From the NCBI RefSeq assembly GCF_000397205.1, contig NC_021237.1, positions 993,001 through 1,057,000 of the forward strand: a DNA stretch of 64,000 nucleotides, written 5' to 3'. This stretch comes from Pseudomonas protegens CHA0 (lineage in GTDB: Bacteria; Pseudomonadota; Gammaproteobacteria; Pseudomonadales; Pseudomonadaceae). Shown here one piece after another: positions 45,358-55,465 of this stretch. The notes beneath the pieces are model-generated. The model worked only from the letters and a program-made list of their open reading frames with translations, made no database searches and was not told the origin of the DNA. Positions within the stretch are counted from its first letter, which is position 1, and each line of letters starts with the position of its first letter. Both the position numbers and the translations under genes were made by a program.

Positions 45358-46451
45358 GGTGCTTCCTTCTTGTGTTGGCGGCGCCAGGCTCGCAGCGAAC
45401 TGAACAGCAGGAACGCCACTAGCGCTGGCAGGACGAAAAACAGCATCAGGTGTTCCAGCTTGCCGGCCAGAGGCATGCCGGTGGTGAAGGACACCACATG
45501 CAGCCCGTAAGCCAGGTACAAGCCCAGAAACAGCAGGCCTTCGGCCCGGGTCACGCGGTATCCGGAATAGAACACCGGCAGGCACAGCACGGCCACGCCG
45601 AGCATGACCGGCAGGTCGAAGTCCAGGGCATTGGGCGAGACCGAAAGAGGTGTCGGTGCCACCAGGGCGGTGAAGCCCAGCACTCCCAGCAGGTTGAACA
45701 GGTTGCTGCCGATGATGTTGCCCACGGCAATCTCGCGCTGGCCGCGCAGGGCCGCCAGCAGCGAAGTGGCGAGTTGGGGCAGGGAGGTGCTGACGGCGAT
45801 CACGGTCAGGCCCATGACCCGCTCGGAAAGCCCCAGGTCGTCGGCCACGGAGACGGCGGCGCCCAGTAGCAAGTGCCCGGCGAAGACCAGCAGGCCGAGG
45901 CCGAGCAGGACCATCAGCAGGCTGCTGATGCGCGGTGCCCAACTGCGCTGGCCGGCTGGTGCGGGTGAGTGGGGGCGGTGCGAATGGCGGGACTGGCGCA
46001 ACAGCAGGCCCAGGTACAGCACCAGGGCTGCCAGCAGGATCAGGCCGTCGCTGGGGCTGAGTTGTTCGTTGTAGGCCAGCACGAACACCAGCAGGCTGGC
46101 GCCGATCATCAGCGGGATGTCCAGGCGCACCAGTTGCCGCGAGACCCGCAGCGGGATGATCAGCGCGGACAGGCCGAGGGTCACCAGGATGTTGAAAATG
46201 CTGCTGCCGATCACGCTGCCCACGGCAATGTCGGTGTTGTCGGCCAGGGTCGCCTGCAGGCTGATGGCCATTTGTGGCGCGCTGCTGCTGAAGGCGACGA
46301 TGCTCAGGCCAATGATCAGTGGACGCATGTGCAGGCGTGCAGCCAGGCGGATGGCCGCGCGCACCAGCAGTTCGGCGCCGGCGATCAGCATCACCAGGCC
46401 GCTGATGAGCTGGATCAGGCTGAGCAGGGGCAGTTCGGCAAAAGCGGTAAT
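45354..46451 (-). CDS. CaCA-superfamily cation exchanger with altered alpha-repeats
   Basis: About 365 residues in two inverted five-helix halves joined by a His/Arg/Pro-rich loop near residue 155. Both alpha-repeats are recognisable (GLSIVAFSSSAPQMAIS and GLTVIAVSTSLPQLATS, each followed by a GSVIGSSIFN / GNIIGSNLFN segment), but the acidic residue of the GTSxPE motif is Gln in both. The conventional start is the GTG at 46394, which removes most of the first helix and has no ribosome binding site. The frame extends to an ATT at 46451 with GGGAG 8 bases before it, giving a full first helix, so I favour that. Ion specificity is uncertain. Confidence 0.82.
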   Translation of the reverse strand: MTAFAELPLLSLIQLISGLVMLIAGAELLVRAAIRLAARLHMRPLIIGLSIVAFSSSAPQMAISLQATLADNTDIAVGSVIGSSIFNILVTLGLSALIIPLRVSRQLVRLDIPLMIGASLLVFVLAYNEQLSPSDGLILLAALVLYLGLLLRQSRHSHRPHSPAPAGQRSWAPRISSLLMVLLGLGLLVFAGHLLLGAAVSVADDLGLSERVMGLTVIAVSTSLPQLATSLLAALRGQREIAVGNIIGSNLFNLLGVLGFTALVAPTPLSVSPNALDFDLPVMLGVAVLCLPVFYSGYRVTRAEGLLFLGLYLAYGLHVVSFTTGMPLAGKLEHLMLFFVLPALVAFLLFSSLRAWRRQHKKEAP

Positions 46452-46468
46452 GGCGTGGGCTCCCGGGG

Positions 46469-46843
46469 TCAGTCGCTGAGGGCTTGGACGCGGACTTTGG
46501 CAGTTCCGCTGCGCAGCATGTGCAGTTGTTGGGCGGCGGCGCGGGACAGGTCGATCAGGCGGCCTCGGGTGTGCGGGCCTCGGTCGTTGATACGTACCAC
46601 GACGCTCTTGTCGTTGCCCAGGTTGGTGACCTGTACCCGGGTGCCGAATGGCAGTTCGCGGTGGGCGGCGGTCAGGCCGTTCTGGTCGAAGGGCTCGCCA
46701 CTGGCAGTGCGATTGCCGTGGTGCCGAGCGCCGTAATAGGAGGCGGTGCCGGTTGCGTCATAACCCCGGGGGTCGATGACGTGGCTGGTGGCGCAGCCAG
46801 TGAGCAGAGCGAGCAGGGCGCTAGTGGCAACCAGACGCTTCAT
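46469..46843 (-). CDS. short RlpA-like lipoprotein (double-psi beta-barrel)
   Basis: 124 residues from the ATG at 46843 (GGAG upstream). A lipoprotein signal ends in the lipobox LLTGCATS. The rest is a single RlpA domain: GTASYYGARHHGNRTASGEPFD, LTAAHRELPFGT, RINDRGPHTRGRLIDLS, with the Glu/His/Asp residues important in RlpA lytic transglycosylases. It lacks the SPOR domain of the full-length septal-ring RlpA, so it is a minimal paralogue. It probably acts on peptidoglycan from the outer membrane. It is followed by the exchanger gene on the same strand. Confidence 0.85.
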   Translation of the reverse strand: MKRLVATSALLALLTGCATSHVIDPRGYDATGTASYYGARHHGNRTASGEPFDQNGLTAAHRELPFGTRVQVTNLGNDKSVVVRINDRGPHTRGRLIDLSRAAAQQLHMLRSGTAKVRVQALSD

Positions 46844-46864
46844 TCGGGAGCTCCGATGGTTGAT

Positions 46865-46993
46865 GTGGCGAGGGAGCGTACTCCCGCTGGTCTGTCTGGC
46901 AGACCGCAAGCCGACGGCGATGTTCCTTGCTGGAGCGGCGCCGGCCGGTTTGCAGTCGCTGTCGGACCGAGCGGGAGCACGCTCCCTCGTCAC
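46865..46993. repeat. large inverted repeat of the GTGGCGAGGGAGC family
   Basis: GTGGCGAGGGAGCGTACTCCCGCT (arm at 46865) is matched imperfectly by GAGCGGGAGCACGCTCCCTCGTCAC ending at 46993. It fills the gap between gatB and the RlpA-like gene and ends 22 bases before the latter's start. The same family occurs at 18703-18808. Confidence 0.75.
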
Positions 46994-46994
46994 G

Positions 46995-47018
46995 CGCAAG
47001 CGGCCGGGGCCGCTTGCG
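46995..47018 (-). terminator. hairpin after gatB
   Basis: CGCAAGCGGCC and GGCCGCTTGCG form an 11-bp perfect stem around GG, 13 bases past the gatB stop. There is no T-run, so termination may be weak. Confidence 0.5.
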
Positions 47019-47030
47019 GTTAAACCCCGA

Positions 47031-48476
47031 TCAGCCCTCGAGCTTGCTCTTGAGCAGCTCGTTGACCTGTTGCGGGTTGGCCTTGCCTTTGGATGCTTTC
47101 ATCGCCTGGCCGACGAAGAAGCCGAACATCTTGCCGCGCTTGGCCTCATCGGCGGCACGGTACTGTTCGACCTGTTCGGCGTTGGCTGCGAGCATCTCAT
47201 CGAGCACCGCAGAGATCGCGCCGCTGTCGGTGACTTGCTTGAGGCCACGCTTGTCGATGATCTCGTCGGCATTGCCTTCGCCATTGGCCATGGCTTCGAA
47301 CACGGTCTTGGCGATCTTGCCGGAGATGGTGTTGTCCTTGATCCGCAACAGCATGCCGCCCAGTTGTTCGGCCGAGACCGGGGCTTCGTCGATTTCCAGG
47401 CCCTGCTTGTTCAGCAGGCTGCCCAACTCGACCATGACCCAGTTGGCGGCGAGCTTGGCGTCACCGGCGATGCTGGTGACCTTCTCGAAGTAGTCCGCCT
47501 GCTCACGGCTGGTGGCCAGTACGCTGGCGTCGTAGACCGACAGGCCGAACTGCTCCTGGAAGCGTTCGCGTTTCTGTGGTGGCAGTTCCGGCAGGGTGGC
47601 GCGTACCTGGTCGAGGAAGGAATCCTCGATGACCACGGGCAGCAGGTCCGGATCGGGGAAGTAACGGTAGTCGTTGGCTTCTTCCTTGCTGCGCATCGGA
47701 CGGGTCTCGTCCTTGTTCGGGTCGTACAGGCGGGTCTGCTGGATCACTTTACCGCCGTCTTCGATCAGCTCAATCTGGCGACGGATCTCGCTGTTGATCG
47801 CCTTCTCGATGAAGCGGAACGAGTTGACGTTCTTGATCTCGCAGCGGGTGCCGAACTCGACCTGGCCCTTGGGGCGGATCGAGACGTTGCAGTCGCAACG
47901 CAGGGAGCCCTCGGCCATGTTGCCGTCGCAGATGCCCAGGTAGCGCACCAGGGCGTGGATCGACTTGACGTAGGCCACGGCTTCCTTGGCGCTGCGCATG
48001 TCAGGCTCGGAAACGATTTCCAGCAGCGGCGTGCCGGCACGGTTCAGGTCGATGCCGGTGGCGCCGTTGAACTCTTCGTGCAGGCTCTTGCCGGCGTCTT
48101 CTTCCAGGTGCGCGCGGGTGATCCCGACGCGTTTCATGGTGCCGTCTTCCAGGGGGATGTCCAGGTGGCCCTTGCCGACGATCGGCAACTCCATCTGGCT
48201 GATCTGGTAGCCCTTGGGCAGGTCCGGGTAGAAGTAGTTCTTGCGGGCAAACACGTTGTGCTGGCCGATCTCGGCGTCAACCGCGAGGCCGAACATCACC
48301 GCCATGCGCACCGCTTCCTGGTTCAGCACTGGCAGCACGCCGGGCATGCCCAGGTCGATCAGGCTGGCCTGGGTGTTGGGCTCGGCACCGAAGGCGGTGG
48401 AGCTACCGGAGAAAATCTTCGATTGAGTGGTGAGCTGGGTATGAATCTCCAGCCCGATCACGACTTCCCATTGCAT
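47031..48476 (-). CDS. gatB: Asp-tRNA(Asn)/Glu-tRNA(Gln) amidotransferase subunit B
   Basis: 481 residues, full length. The N-terminal GatB signature ([22 protein letters not shown]-type segment [14 protein letters not shown]) and the RNDCNVS-like metal-site region ([13 protein letters not shown]) are present, followed by the helical tail and the C-terminal YqeY-like tRNA-binding domain ([32 protein letters not shown]). It phosphorylates Glu/Asp on misacylated tRNA before amide transfer. Third gene of gatC-gatA-gatB, 10 bases after gatA. Confidence 0.97.
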   Translation of the reverse strand: MQWEVVIGLEIHTQLTTQSKIFSGSSTAFGAEPNTQASLIDLGMPGVLPVLNQEAVRMAVMFGLAVDAEIGQHNVFARKNYFYPDLPKGYQISQMELPIVGKGHLDIPLEDGTMKRVGITRAHLEEDAGKSLHEEFNGATGIDLNRAGTPLLEIVSEPDMRSAKEAVAYVKSIHALVRYLGICDGNMAEGSLRCDCNVSIRPKGQVEFGTRCEIKNVNSFRFIEKAINSEIRRQIELIEDGGKVIQQTRLYDPNKDETRPMRSKEEANDYRYFPDPDLLPVVIEDSFLDQVRATLPELPPQKRERFQEQFGLSVYDASVLATSREQADYFEKVTSIAGDAKLAANWVMVELGSLLNKQGLEIDEAPVSAEQLGGMLLRIKDNTISGKIAKTVFEAMANGEGNADEIIDKRGLKQVTDSGAISAVLDEMLAANAEQVEQYRAADEAKRGKMFGFFVGQAMKASKGKANPQQVNELLKSKLEG

Positions 48477-48486
48477 GTGTGTCTCC

Positions 48487-49938
48487 TCAGAAGCCGGTTG
48501 GGGTGCGGGTGTGCCAGTCAGTGTTCAACTGATACTGGTGCGCAACGTTGAGCAAGCGGCCTTCCTGGAAATACGGAGCGAGCAGTTGCACGCCGACCGG
48601 CAAGCCGTCGACGAAGCCGGCCGGCATCGACAGGCCCGGCAGGCCCGCGAGGTTGGCGGTGATGGTATAGACGTCTTCCAGGTATGCAGCGACCGGGTCG
48701 CTGCTCTTGGCGCCGAGCTTCCAGGCCGGGTTGGGCGTGGTCGGGCCGAGGATGATGTCGACTTCGTTGAACGCGGTCATGAAGTCGTTCTTCACCAGGC
48801 GGCGGATTTTCTGCGCCTTGAGGTAGTAGGCATCGTAGTAGCCGGCGGACAGTGCGTAGGCACCGACCATGATCCGGCGCTGCACTTCGCTGCCGAAGCC
48901 TTCGCCGCGGGAGCGCTTGTACAGGTCTTCCAGGTTTTCCGGGTTCTCGCAACGGTAGCCGAAGCGCACGCCGTCGAACCGCGACAGGTTGGAAGAGGCT
49001 TCCGCCGGGGCGATCACGTAGTACGCGGGGATGGCGTGCTGCATGTTCGGCAGGCTGATTTCCTTGATCACCGCACCGAGCTTTTCCAGCTCCTTGATGC
49101 TGTTGTGGATCAGCTCGGCGATGCGCGGGTCCAGGCCGGCGCTGAAGTATTCCTTCGGCACGCCGATGCGCAGGCCCTGCAGCGAGCCGTTGAGGCCGGC
49201 GCTGTAGTCCGGCACCGGTTCATCGATGCTGGTGGAGTCGTTCGGGTCGAAGCCGGCCATGCCTTGCAGCAGGATCGCGCAGTCTTCGGCGGTGCGCGCC
49301 AGTGGGCCGCCCTGATCGAGGCTGGAAGCGTAGGCGATCATGCCCCAACGGGAAACGCGACCGTAGGTCGGCTTCAGGCCGGTGAGGTTGGTGAAGGCGG
49401 CGGGCTGGCGGATCGAGCCGCCGGTGTCGGTGGCCGTGGCGGCTGGCAGCAGGCGCGCAGCGACCGCCGCAGCGGAACCACCGGACGAACCGCCGGGCAC
49501 GTGTTCCAGGTTCCACGGGTTTTTCACCGCGCCGTACCAGCTCGACTCGTTGGCCGAGCCCATGGCGAATTCGTCCATGTTGGTCTTGCCCAGGGTCACG
49601 GCCCCGGCAGCGGCCAGCTTAGCGACCACGGTGGCGTCGTAGGGCGCCTTGAAGTTGTCGAGCATCTTCGAGCCGCAGCTGGTGCGGATGCCCTGGGTGC
49701 AGAACAGATCCTTGTGGGCGATCGGCGCGCCCAGCAGGGCACCGCTCTCACCATTGGCGCGACGCTCGTCGGCGGCCTTGGCCTGGGACAGTGCCAGGTC
49801 CTGGGTGAGGCTGATGAAGCTGTTGATCTGCGGATCCAGCTGGGCGATGCGCGCCAGCAGGGTCTGGGTCAGTTCTACAGAGGAGAATTTCTTGTCGGCG
49901 AGGCCGCGGGCGATCTCGGCCAGAGTCATGTGATGCAT
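48487..49938 (-). CDS. gatA: Asp-tRNA(Asn)/Glu-tRNA(Gln) amidotransferase subunit A
   Basis: A 483-residue amidase-signature enzyme that releases ammonia from glutamine for GatB. The Ser-cis-Ser-Lys triad region is intact: [10 protein letters not shown] carries the Lys, and [17 protein letters not shown] and [12 protein letters not shown] carry the two Ser. I keep the ATG at 49938 (AGAG 7 bases upstream), although an ATG three codons on ([10 protein letters not shown]) is nearly as good. It lies 21 bases after gatC. Confidence 0.97.
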   Translation of the reverse strand: MHHMTLAEIARGLADKKFSSVELTQTLLARIAQLDPQINSFISLTQDLALSQAKAADERRANGESGALLGAPIAHKDLFCTQGIRTSCGSKMLDNFKAPYDATVVAKLAAAGAVTLGKTNMDEFAMGSANESSWYGAVKNPWNLEHVPGGSSGGSAAAVAARLLPAATATDTGGSIRQPAAFTNLTGLKPTYGRVSRWGMIAYASSLDQGGPLARTAEDCAILLQGMAGFDPNDSTSIDEPVPDYSAGLNGSLQGLRIGVPKEYFSAGLDPRIAELIHNSIKELEKLGAVIKEISLPNMQHAIPAYYVIAPAEASSNLSRFDGVRFGYRCENPENLEDLYKRSRGEGFGSEVQRRIMVGAYALSAGYYDAYYLKAQKIRRLVKNDFMTAFNEVDIILGPTTPNPAWKLGAKSSDPVAAYLEDVYTITANLAGLPGLSMPAGFVDGLPVGVQLLAPYFQEGRLLNVAHQYQLNTDWHTRTPTGF

Positions 49939-49959
49939 TGCAGGCTCTTTCCCTTTAGT

Positions 49960-50247
49960 CTAGTCGATGACTTTCGGAACCAGGTACAGGCCGCTTTCGA
50001 CCGCTGGTGCGATGGACTGATAGGCCTCGCGATGATTGGACTCGGTCACAACGTCTGCGCGCAGGCGCTGGCTGGCTTCCAGGGGGTGGGCCAGGGGCTC
50101 GATACCGTCGGTATCGACTGCCTGCATTTCATCCACCAGCCCGAGAATGCTGTTCAGGGCGGAGGTGATGTGTGGAAGATCGCCTTCATTGAGCTTGATG
50201 CTGGCCAAATGAGCGATTTTTTCCACGTCGGAGCGTTCAAGCGCCAT
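49960..50247 (-). CDS. gatC: Asp-tRNA(Asn)/Glu-tRNA(Gln) amidotransferase subunit C
   Basis: A 95-residue protein of the usual length that stabilises the GatA-GatB complex. It has the family pattern [42 protein letters not shown] and the C-terminal [20 protein letters not shown] ending ([14 protein letters not shown]). First gene of the gat operon, divergent from mreB across 211 bases that should hold both promoters; GGAGAATCCC precedes the ATG. Confidence 0.96.
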   Translation of the reverse strand: MALERSDVEKIAHLASIKLNEGDLPHITSALNSILGLVDEMQAVDTDGIEPLAHPLEASQRLRADVVTESNHREAYQSIAPAVESGLYLVPKVID

Positions 50248-50446
50248 GGGATTCTCCAGTGGAAAACAAAAACGGATTTCGTCCGCGTGTTAGATTGTCG
50301 GAACACTACCGCATTTCTACGGTCTTATGGCCGCGATTGTGGGGGTTGGTGCACAGAAAAGCGGCCAATTTAACATATTGGCGCCTTGCCCAAAATCCCT
50401 GTCGTTGTTAGAGTTTGCCGCACTTTTTTACCCACGCGTTGCCTAG

Positions 50447-51496
<1,050 letters not shown>

Positions 51497-51527
51497 CTTC
51501 GCCGGTTGCATCTATGCTGTTGCGCTC

Positions 51528-51555
51528 ACAGGCAGCACTTTGCAGTGCTGCCTGT
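51528..51555 (+). terminator. hairpin between mreB and mreC
   Basis: ACAGGCAGCACT and AGTGCTGCCTGT form a perfect 12-bp stem around TTGC, 31 bases past the mreB stop, followed by GGCGTTTATCTTCTG. Probably a partial terminator that sets the MreB:MreC ratio. Confidence 0.75.
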
Positions 51556-51638
51556 GGCGTTTATCTTCTGTCAATCTGCATCCAGGCCGGTTTGATGCCG
51601 TATGAATAAACACAACATTTGCCTGGGAGGAGCGGCCT

Positions 51639-52736
51639 ATTAAACCGCTTTTCGCCAAAGGCCCCTCATTAGGCGTGCGCCTCCTGGTGCTGGTCGTTCT
51701 CTCGGTCGCACTGATGGTGGTCGATGCCCGCTTCACACTGCTCAAGCCAGTGCGTAGCCAAATGTCGCTGGTGTTGATGCAGTCCTACTGGATCACCGAC
51801 CTGCCGCAGCGGCTATGGCAAGGCGTGGCCAGTCAGTTCGGCAGCCGTACCGAGCTGGTCGCTGAAAACGAAAAACTCAAGACCGAAAACCTGCTGCTGC
51901 AGGGGCGCATGCAAAAGCTCGCGGCCCTCACCGAGCAGAACGTGCGCCTGCGCGAGTTGCTCAATTCCTCGGCGCTGGTCAACGAGAAGGTTGAAGTGGC
52001 CGAGTTGATCGGCATGGACCCGAACCCCTTTACCCACCGCATCATCATCAACAAGGGTGAGCGCGATGGCGTGTTCCTCGGCCAGCCGGTGCTCGATGCC
52101 CGTGGCCTGATGGGCCAGGTGGTGGAGTTGATGCCCTACACCTCCCGCGTACTGCTGCTCACTGACACCACCCACAGCATTCCGGTGCAGGTCAACCGCA
52201 ACGGCCTGCGCGCCATCGCCAGCGGCACCGGCAATCCGGAGCGCCTGGAGTTGCGCCATGTGGCCGACACCGCGGATATAAAGGAAGGCGATCTGTTGGT
52301 CAGCTCCGGTCTGGGCCAGCGTTTCCCCGCCGGCTACCCGGTGGCCACGGTCAAGGAAGTGATCCACGACTCCGGCCAGCCGTTCGCCATTGTGCGGGCG
52401 GTACCCACCGCTGCGCTGAATCGCAGCCGCTACCTGCTGCTGGTATTCAGCGATCCGCGTACCGCCGAAGAGCGTGCCAACGATGCCGCCCAGGCCCAGG
52501 AAGCCCAGGACCAGCAGGGCGCCAGCGCCGCGCCAGTGGTCCCGGCCACCGTGCCCAAGCCGGCCGCGGCGGCAAACGCCGGGGCTGCTCCCGCCACTGC
52601 GACTCCTGCTGCGCCGGCGACCCCGGCCAAACCCGCGGCTCACGCTCCGGCCAAGCCGGTCCATAAACCTGTGGTGAAACCGGCCGCTGCCAAACCACCG
52701 GCAGCAGCACCGGCCACCACCGGAGGAAGAGAATAA
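51639..52736 (+). CDS. mreC: rod shape-determining protein MreC
   Basis: 365 residues if started at the ATT at 51639, reading (M)KPLFAKGPSLGVRLLVLVV; GGGAGGAG lies 6 bases before it. The first conventional start, a GTG at 51675, lacks a ribosome binding site and loses the cytoplasmic tail. A membrane span (about 15-33) is followed by a coiled coil (LVAENEKLKTENLLLQGRMQKL) and the MreC beta-barrel domains to about residue 275. A low-complexity Ala/Pro/Lys tail of about 85 residues follows, longer than in E. coli. A periplasmic scaffold linking MreB to PBP2. Overlaps mreD in TAATG. Confidence 0.92.
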   Translation: MKPLFAKGPSLGVRLLVLVVLSVALMVVDARFTLLKPVRSQMSLVLMQSYWITDLPQRLWQGVASQFGSRTELVAENEKLKTENLLLQGRMQKLAALTEQNVRLRELLNSSALVNEKVEVAELIGMDPNPFTHRIIINKGERDGVFLGQPVLDARGLMGQVVELMPYTSRVLLLTDTTHSIPVQVNRNGLRAIASGTGNPERLELRHVADTADIKEGDLLVSSGLGQRFPAGYPVATVKEVIHDSGQPFAIVRAVPTAALNRSRYLLLVFSDPRTAEERANDAAQAQEAQDQQGASAAPVVPATVPKPAAAANAGAAPATATPAAPATPAKPAAHAPAKPVHKPVVKPAAAKPPAAAPATTGGRE

Positions 52737-53227
52737 TGGCGGGTAGCACCTATTCGCGAAATGGCTGGATCGTCTGGTTGACCTTCCTTATCGGGCTGCT
52801 GCTGAGCGTCTCGCCCTTGCCGCAGTTCATGGAGATCCTGCGTCCGCTGTGGCTGGCGCTGTTGCTGGCGTTCTGGGCCTTGGCCCTGCCGCACAAGGTC
52901 GGCATGGTCACTGCCTGGTGCCTGGGGCTGGCAGAGGATGTGCTCTACGGCACCCTGCTGGGGCAGAATGCCCTGATCCTGACGCTGATCACCTTCCTTG
53001 TACTGTCTCTGCAACAGCGCCTGCGGATGTTCCCGATGTGGCAGCAGAGCCTGGTGATCCTGGTGATCTTCGGCCTGGCGCAGTTGGTGCAACTCTGGCT
53101 CAGCGCCCTGACCGGCAACCGCCAGCCGACCCTGGCCCTGGTGCTGCCGGCCCTGGTCAGTGCCTTATTGTGGCCCTGGGTCAGCTTCGGCCTGCGCGGC
53201 TTGCGTCGACGTTTCAAAATCAATTAA
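52736..53227 (+). CDS. mreD: rod shape-determining membrane protein MreD
   Basis: A 163-residue membrane protein with five or six spans and the MreD pattern [59 protein letters not shown]. It partners MreC in the elongasome. Start and mreC stop share one base, so translation is coupled. Confidence 0.95.
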   Translation: MAGSTYSRNGWIVWLTFLIGLLLSVSPLPQFMEILRPLWLALLLAFWALALPHKVGMVTAWCLGLAEDVLYGTLLGQNALILTLITFLVLSLQQRLRMFPMWQQSLVILVIFGLAQLVQLWLSALTGNRQPTLALVLPALVSALLWPWVSFGLRGLRRRFKIN

Positions 53228-53270
53228 TTCGGTCAGGCATTGGCCCGCACCTCGACAGGGAGATGTCTTG

Positions 53271-53876
53271 ATGAATCCGCTTTACCTCGCTTCCGGTTCG
53301 CCTCGTCGGCGTGAGTTGCTGACGCAGATCGGCGTGCCGTTCACCGCCATCAGTGCGGACATCGATGAAACCCCGCTAGCCGATGAGTCACCTGCCGCCT
53401 ACGTCGAGCGCCTGGCCCGAGGCAAGGCTGCGGCGGGGCGCGGGCTGATCACCAGCAGTGAATCCCAGGCCCCGGCCTGTGTGCTGGGGGCCGACACCGC
53501 GGTAGTGCTCGATGGGCGGATTCTCGGCAAACCGCTGGATCAGGCTGATGCGTTGCAGATGCTCATGGCGCTTTCGGGGCGTGAGCATGAAGTGTTCACC
53601 GCCATTGCCCTGCTTGACGGTGAACGCTGCGAGTCGCGAGTGGTGCGCAGCCTGGTACGTTTTCGCCCGATCTCGCCTGCAGAGGCCGCGCTCTACTGGG
53701 CCAGCGGCGAGCCCTGCGACAAAGCCGGTGGCTATGCTATCCAGGGACTGGCAGCGGTGTTTGTCGCCGGCCTCAATGGCAGTTATTCCGCGGTGGTCGG
53801 CTTGCCGGTGTGCGAAACCGCAGAACTGCTCGGGCATTTCGGCATACCCTGTTGGCAAAACCTTCCAGTGCGCTAA
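53271..53876 (+). CDS. maf: Maf-family nucleoside triphosphate pyrophosphatase
   Basis: 201 residues from the ATG at 53271. Family motifs: [12 protein letters not shown] near the N-terminus, the catalytic-base region [17 protein letters not shown] near residue 70, and the C-terminal [25 protein letters not shown]. The Arg-containing SPRRRELL and the GADT motif place it in the YhdE subgroup (dTTP/UTP pyrophosphatase), a housekeeping enzyme linked to septum inhibition. It lies in the conserved order mreBCD-maf-rng. Confidence 0.95.
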   Translation: MNPLYLASGSPRRRELLTQIGVPFTAISADIDETPLADESPAAYVERLARGKAAAGRGLITSSESQAPACVLGADTAVVLDGRILGKPLDQADALQMLMALSGREHEVFTAIALLDGERCESRVVRSLVRFRPISPAEAALYWASGEPCDKAGGYAIQGLAAVFVAGLNGSYSAVVGLPVCETAELLGHFGIPCWQNLPVR

Positions 53877-53932
53877 AGCGCCGTACCCGATTGCTGCGGC
53901 CCTCTATGAACACGCCTGAACGAGACACTGCC

Positions 53933-55390
53933 ATGAGTGAAGAGATTCTGATCAACATCACGCCGATGGAATCACGCGTGGCGGTGGTCGAAAACGGAGT
54001 GCTGCAAGAGGTTCACGTCGAGCGCACCCAGCGCCGGGGGATCGTCGGCAACATCTACAAGGGCAAGGTGGTGCGGGTCTTGCCGGGCATGCAGGCGGCC
54101 TTCGTCGACATCGGCCTGGACCGGGCGGCGTTTATCCACGCCTCGGAAATTTCCACCCGCGAAGGCACTGCGGTAGAGAGCATCAGCGCTCTGGTGCACG
54201 AAGGGCAGAGCCTGGTGGTGCAAGTCACCAAGGACCCCATCGGTTCCAAGGGCGCGCGCCTGACCACTCAGTTGTCGATCCCTTCCCGCTATCTGGTGTA
54301 CATGCCGCGTACCGCCCATGTCGGTATCTCGCTGAAGATCGAGGACGAAGCCGAGCGTGAGCGCCTGAAGCAGGTCGTCAGTGATTGCGTGGCCCAGGAA
54401 GGCATCAAGGAGGCCGGTGGTTTTATCCTGCGCACCGCCGCCGAAGGCGCCGGGGCCGATGAGATCATGATGGACATCCGTTACCTGCGCCGGCTCTGGG
54501 ACCAGATCGGCGCGCAGATCAAGACCATCGGCGCGCCCAATGTGATCTACGAGGACCTGGGCCTGGCTCTGCGCACCCTGCGCGACCTGGTGAGCCCGAA
54601 GATCGAGAAGATCCGCATCGACTCCCGGGAAACCTTCCAGAAGACCACGGTGTTCGTGGCCGAACTGATGCCGGAAATCGCCGACCGCCTGGAGCACTAC
54701 CCCGGCGAGCGGCCGATCTTCGATCTGTACGGCGTCGAGGACGAAATCCAGAAAGCCCTGGAGCGCAAGGTGCCGCTCAAGTCCGGAGGCTACCTGGTGG
54801 TAGACCCGGCGGAAGCCATGACCACCATCGACGTCAACACCGGGGCCTTCGTCGGTCATCGCAACCTTGAGGAAACCATCTTCAAGACCAACCTCGAGGC
54901 GGCCACCGCCATTGCCCGGCAACTGCGCCTGCGCAACCTGGGCGGGATCATCATCATCGACTTCATCGACATGGAAGATGAAGAGCACCAGCGCCAGGTA
55001 TTGCGCACCCTGGAAAAGCAGCTGGAGCGTGACCACGCCAAGACCAACATCATCGGCATCACCGAGCTGGGCCTGGTGCAGATGACTCGCAAGCGTACCC
55101 GCGAGAGCCTGGAGCAGGTGCTGTGCGAGCCTTGCAGCAGTTGCCAGGGGCGGGGCAAGTTGAAAACCCCGGAAACCGTCTGTTACGAAATATTCCGAGA
55201 AATCCTCCGCGAGGCCCGGGCTTATCAGGCAGAAGGGTATCGGGTGCTGGCCAATCAGAAGGTGGTCGACCGGCTGCTGGACGAAGAGTCGGGCAACGTG
55301 GCGGAGCTGGAGGGTTTTATCGGCCGGACCATCAGGTTCCAGGTCGAAACCATGTATTCCCAGGAACAATACGACGTGGTGCTGCTCTGA
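53933..55390 (+). CDS. rng: ribonuclease G
   Basis: 485 residues, typical of RNase G and half of RNase E. An S1 domain occupies about residues 37-120 (GNIYKGKVVRVLPGMQAAFV), then the 5'-sensor region and the DNase I-like catalytic domain with the metal-binding Asp residues in TTIDVNTGAF and IIIIDFIDM. The zinc-link CEPCSSCQGRG (near residue 400) joins dimers. It matures the 5' end of 16S rRNA and degrades some mRNAs. Starts 56 bases after maf. Confidence 0.97.
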   Translation: MSEEILINITPMESRVAVVENGVLQEVHVERTQRRGIVGNIYKGKVVRVLPGMQAAFVDIGLDRAAFIHASEISTREGTAVESISALVHEGQSLVVQVTKDPIGSKGARLTTQLSIPSRYLVYMPRTAHVGISLKIEDEAERERLKQVVSDCVAQEGIKEAGGFILRTAAEGAGADEIMMDIRYLRRLWDQIGAQIKTIGAPNVIYEDLGLALRTLRDLVSPKIEKIRIDSRETFQKTTVFVAELMPEIADRLEHYPGERPIFDLYGVEDEIQKALERKVPLKSGGYLVVDPAEAMTTIDVNTGAFVGHRNLEETIFKTNLEAATAIARQLRLRNLGGIIIIDFIDMEDEEHQRQVLRTLEKQLERDHAKTNIIGITELGLVQMTRKRTRESLEQVLCEPCSSCQGRGKLKTPETVCYEIFREILREARAYQAEGYRVLANQKVVDRLLDEESGNVAELEGFIGRTIRFQVETMYSQEQYDVVLL

Positions 55391-55465
55391 TTCCGCGTGT
55401 TCTACATCCGTGGAAATGGCTGGCTTCAGCTTTTTGCATGACTTTTACCCTGGGAGCCAACTGAA

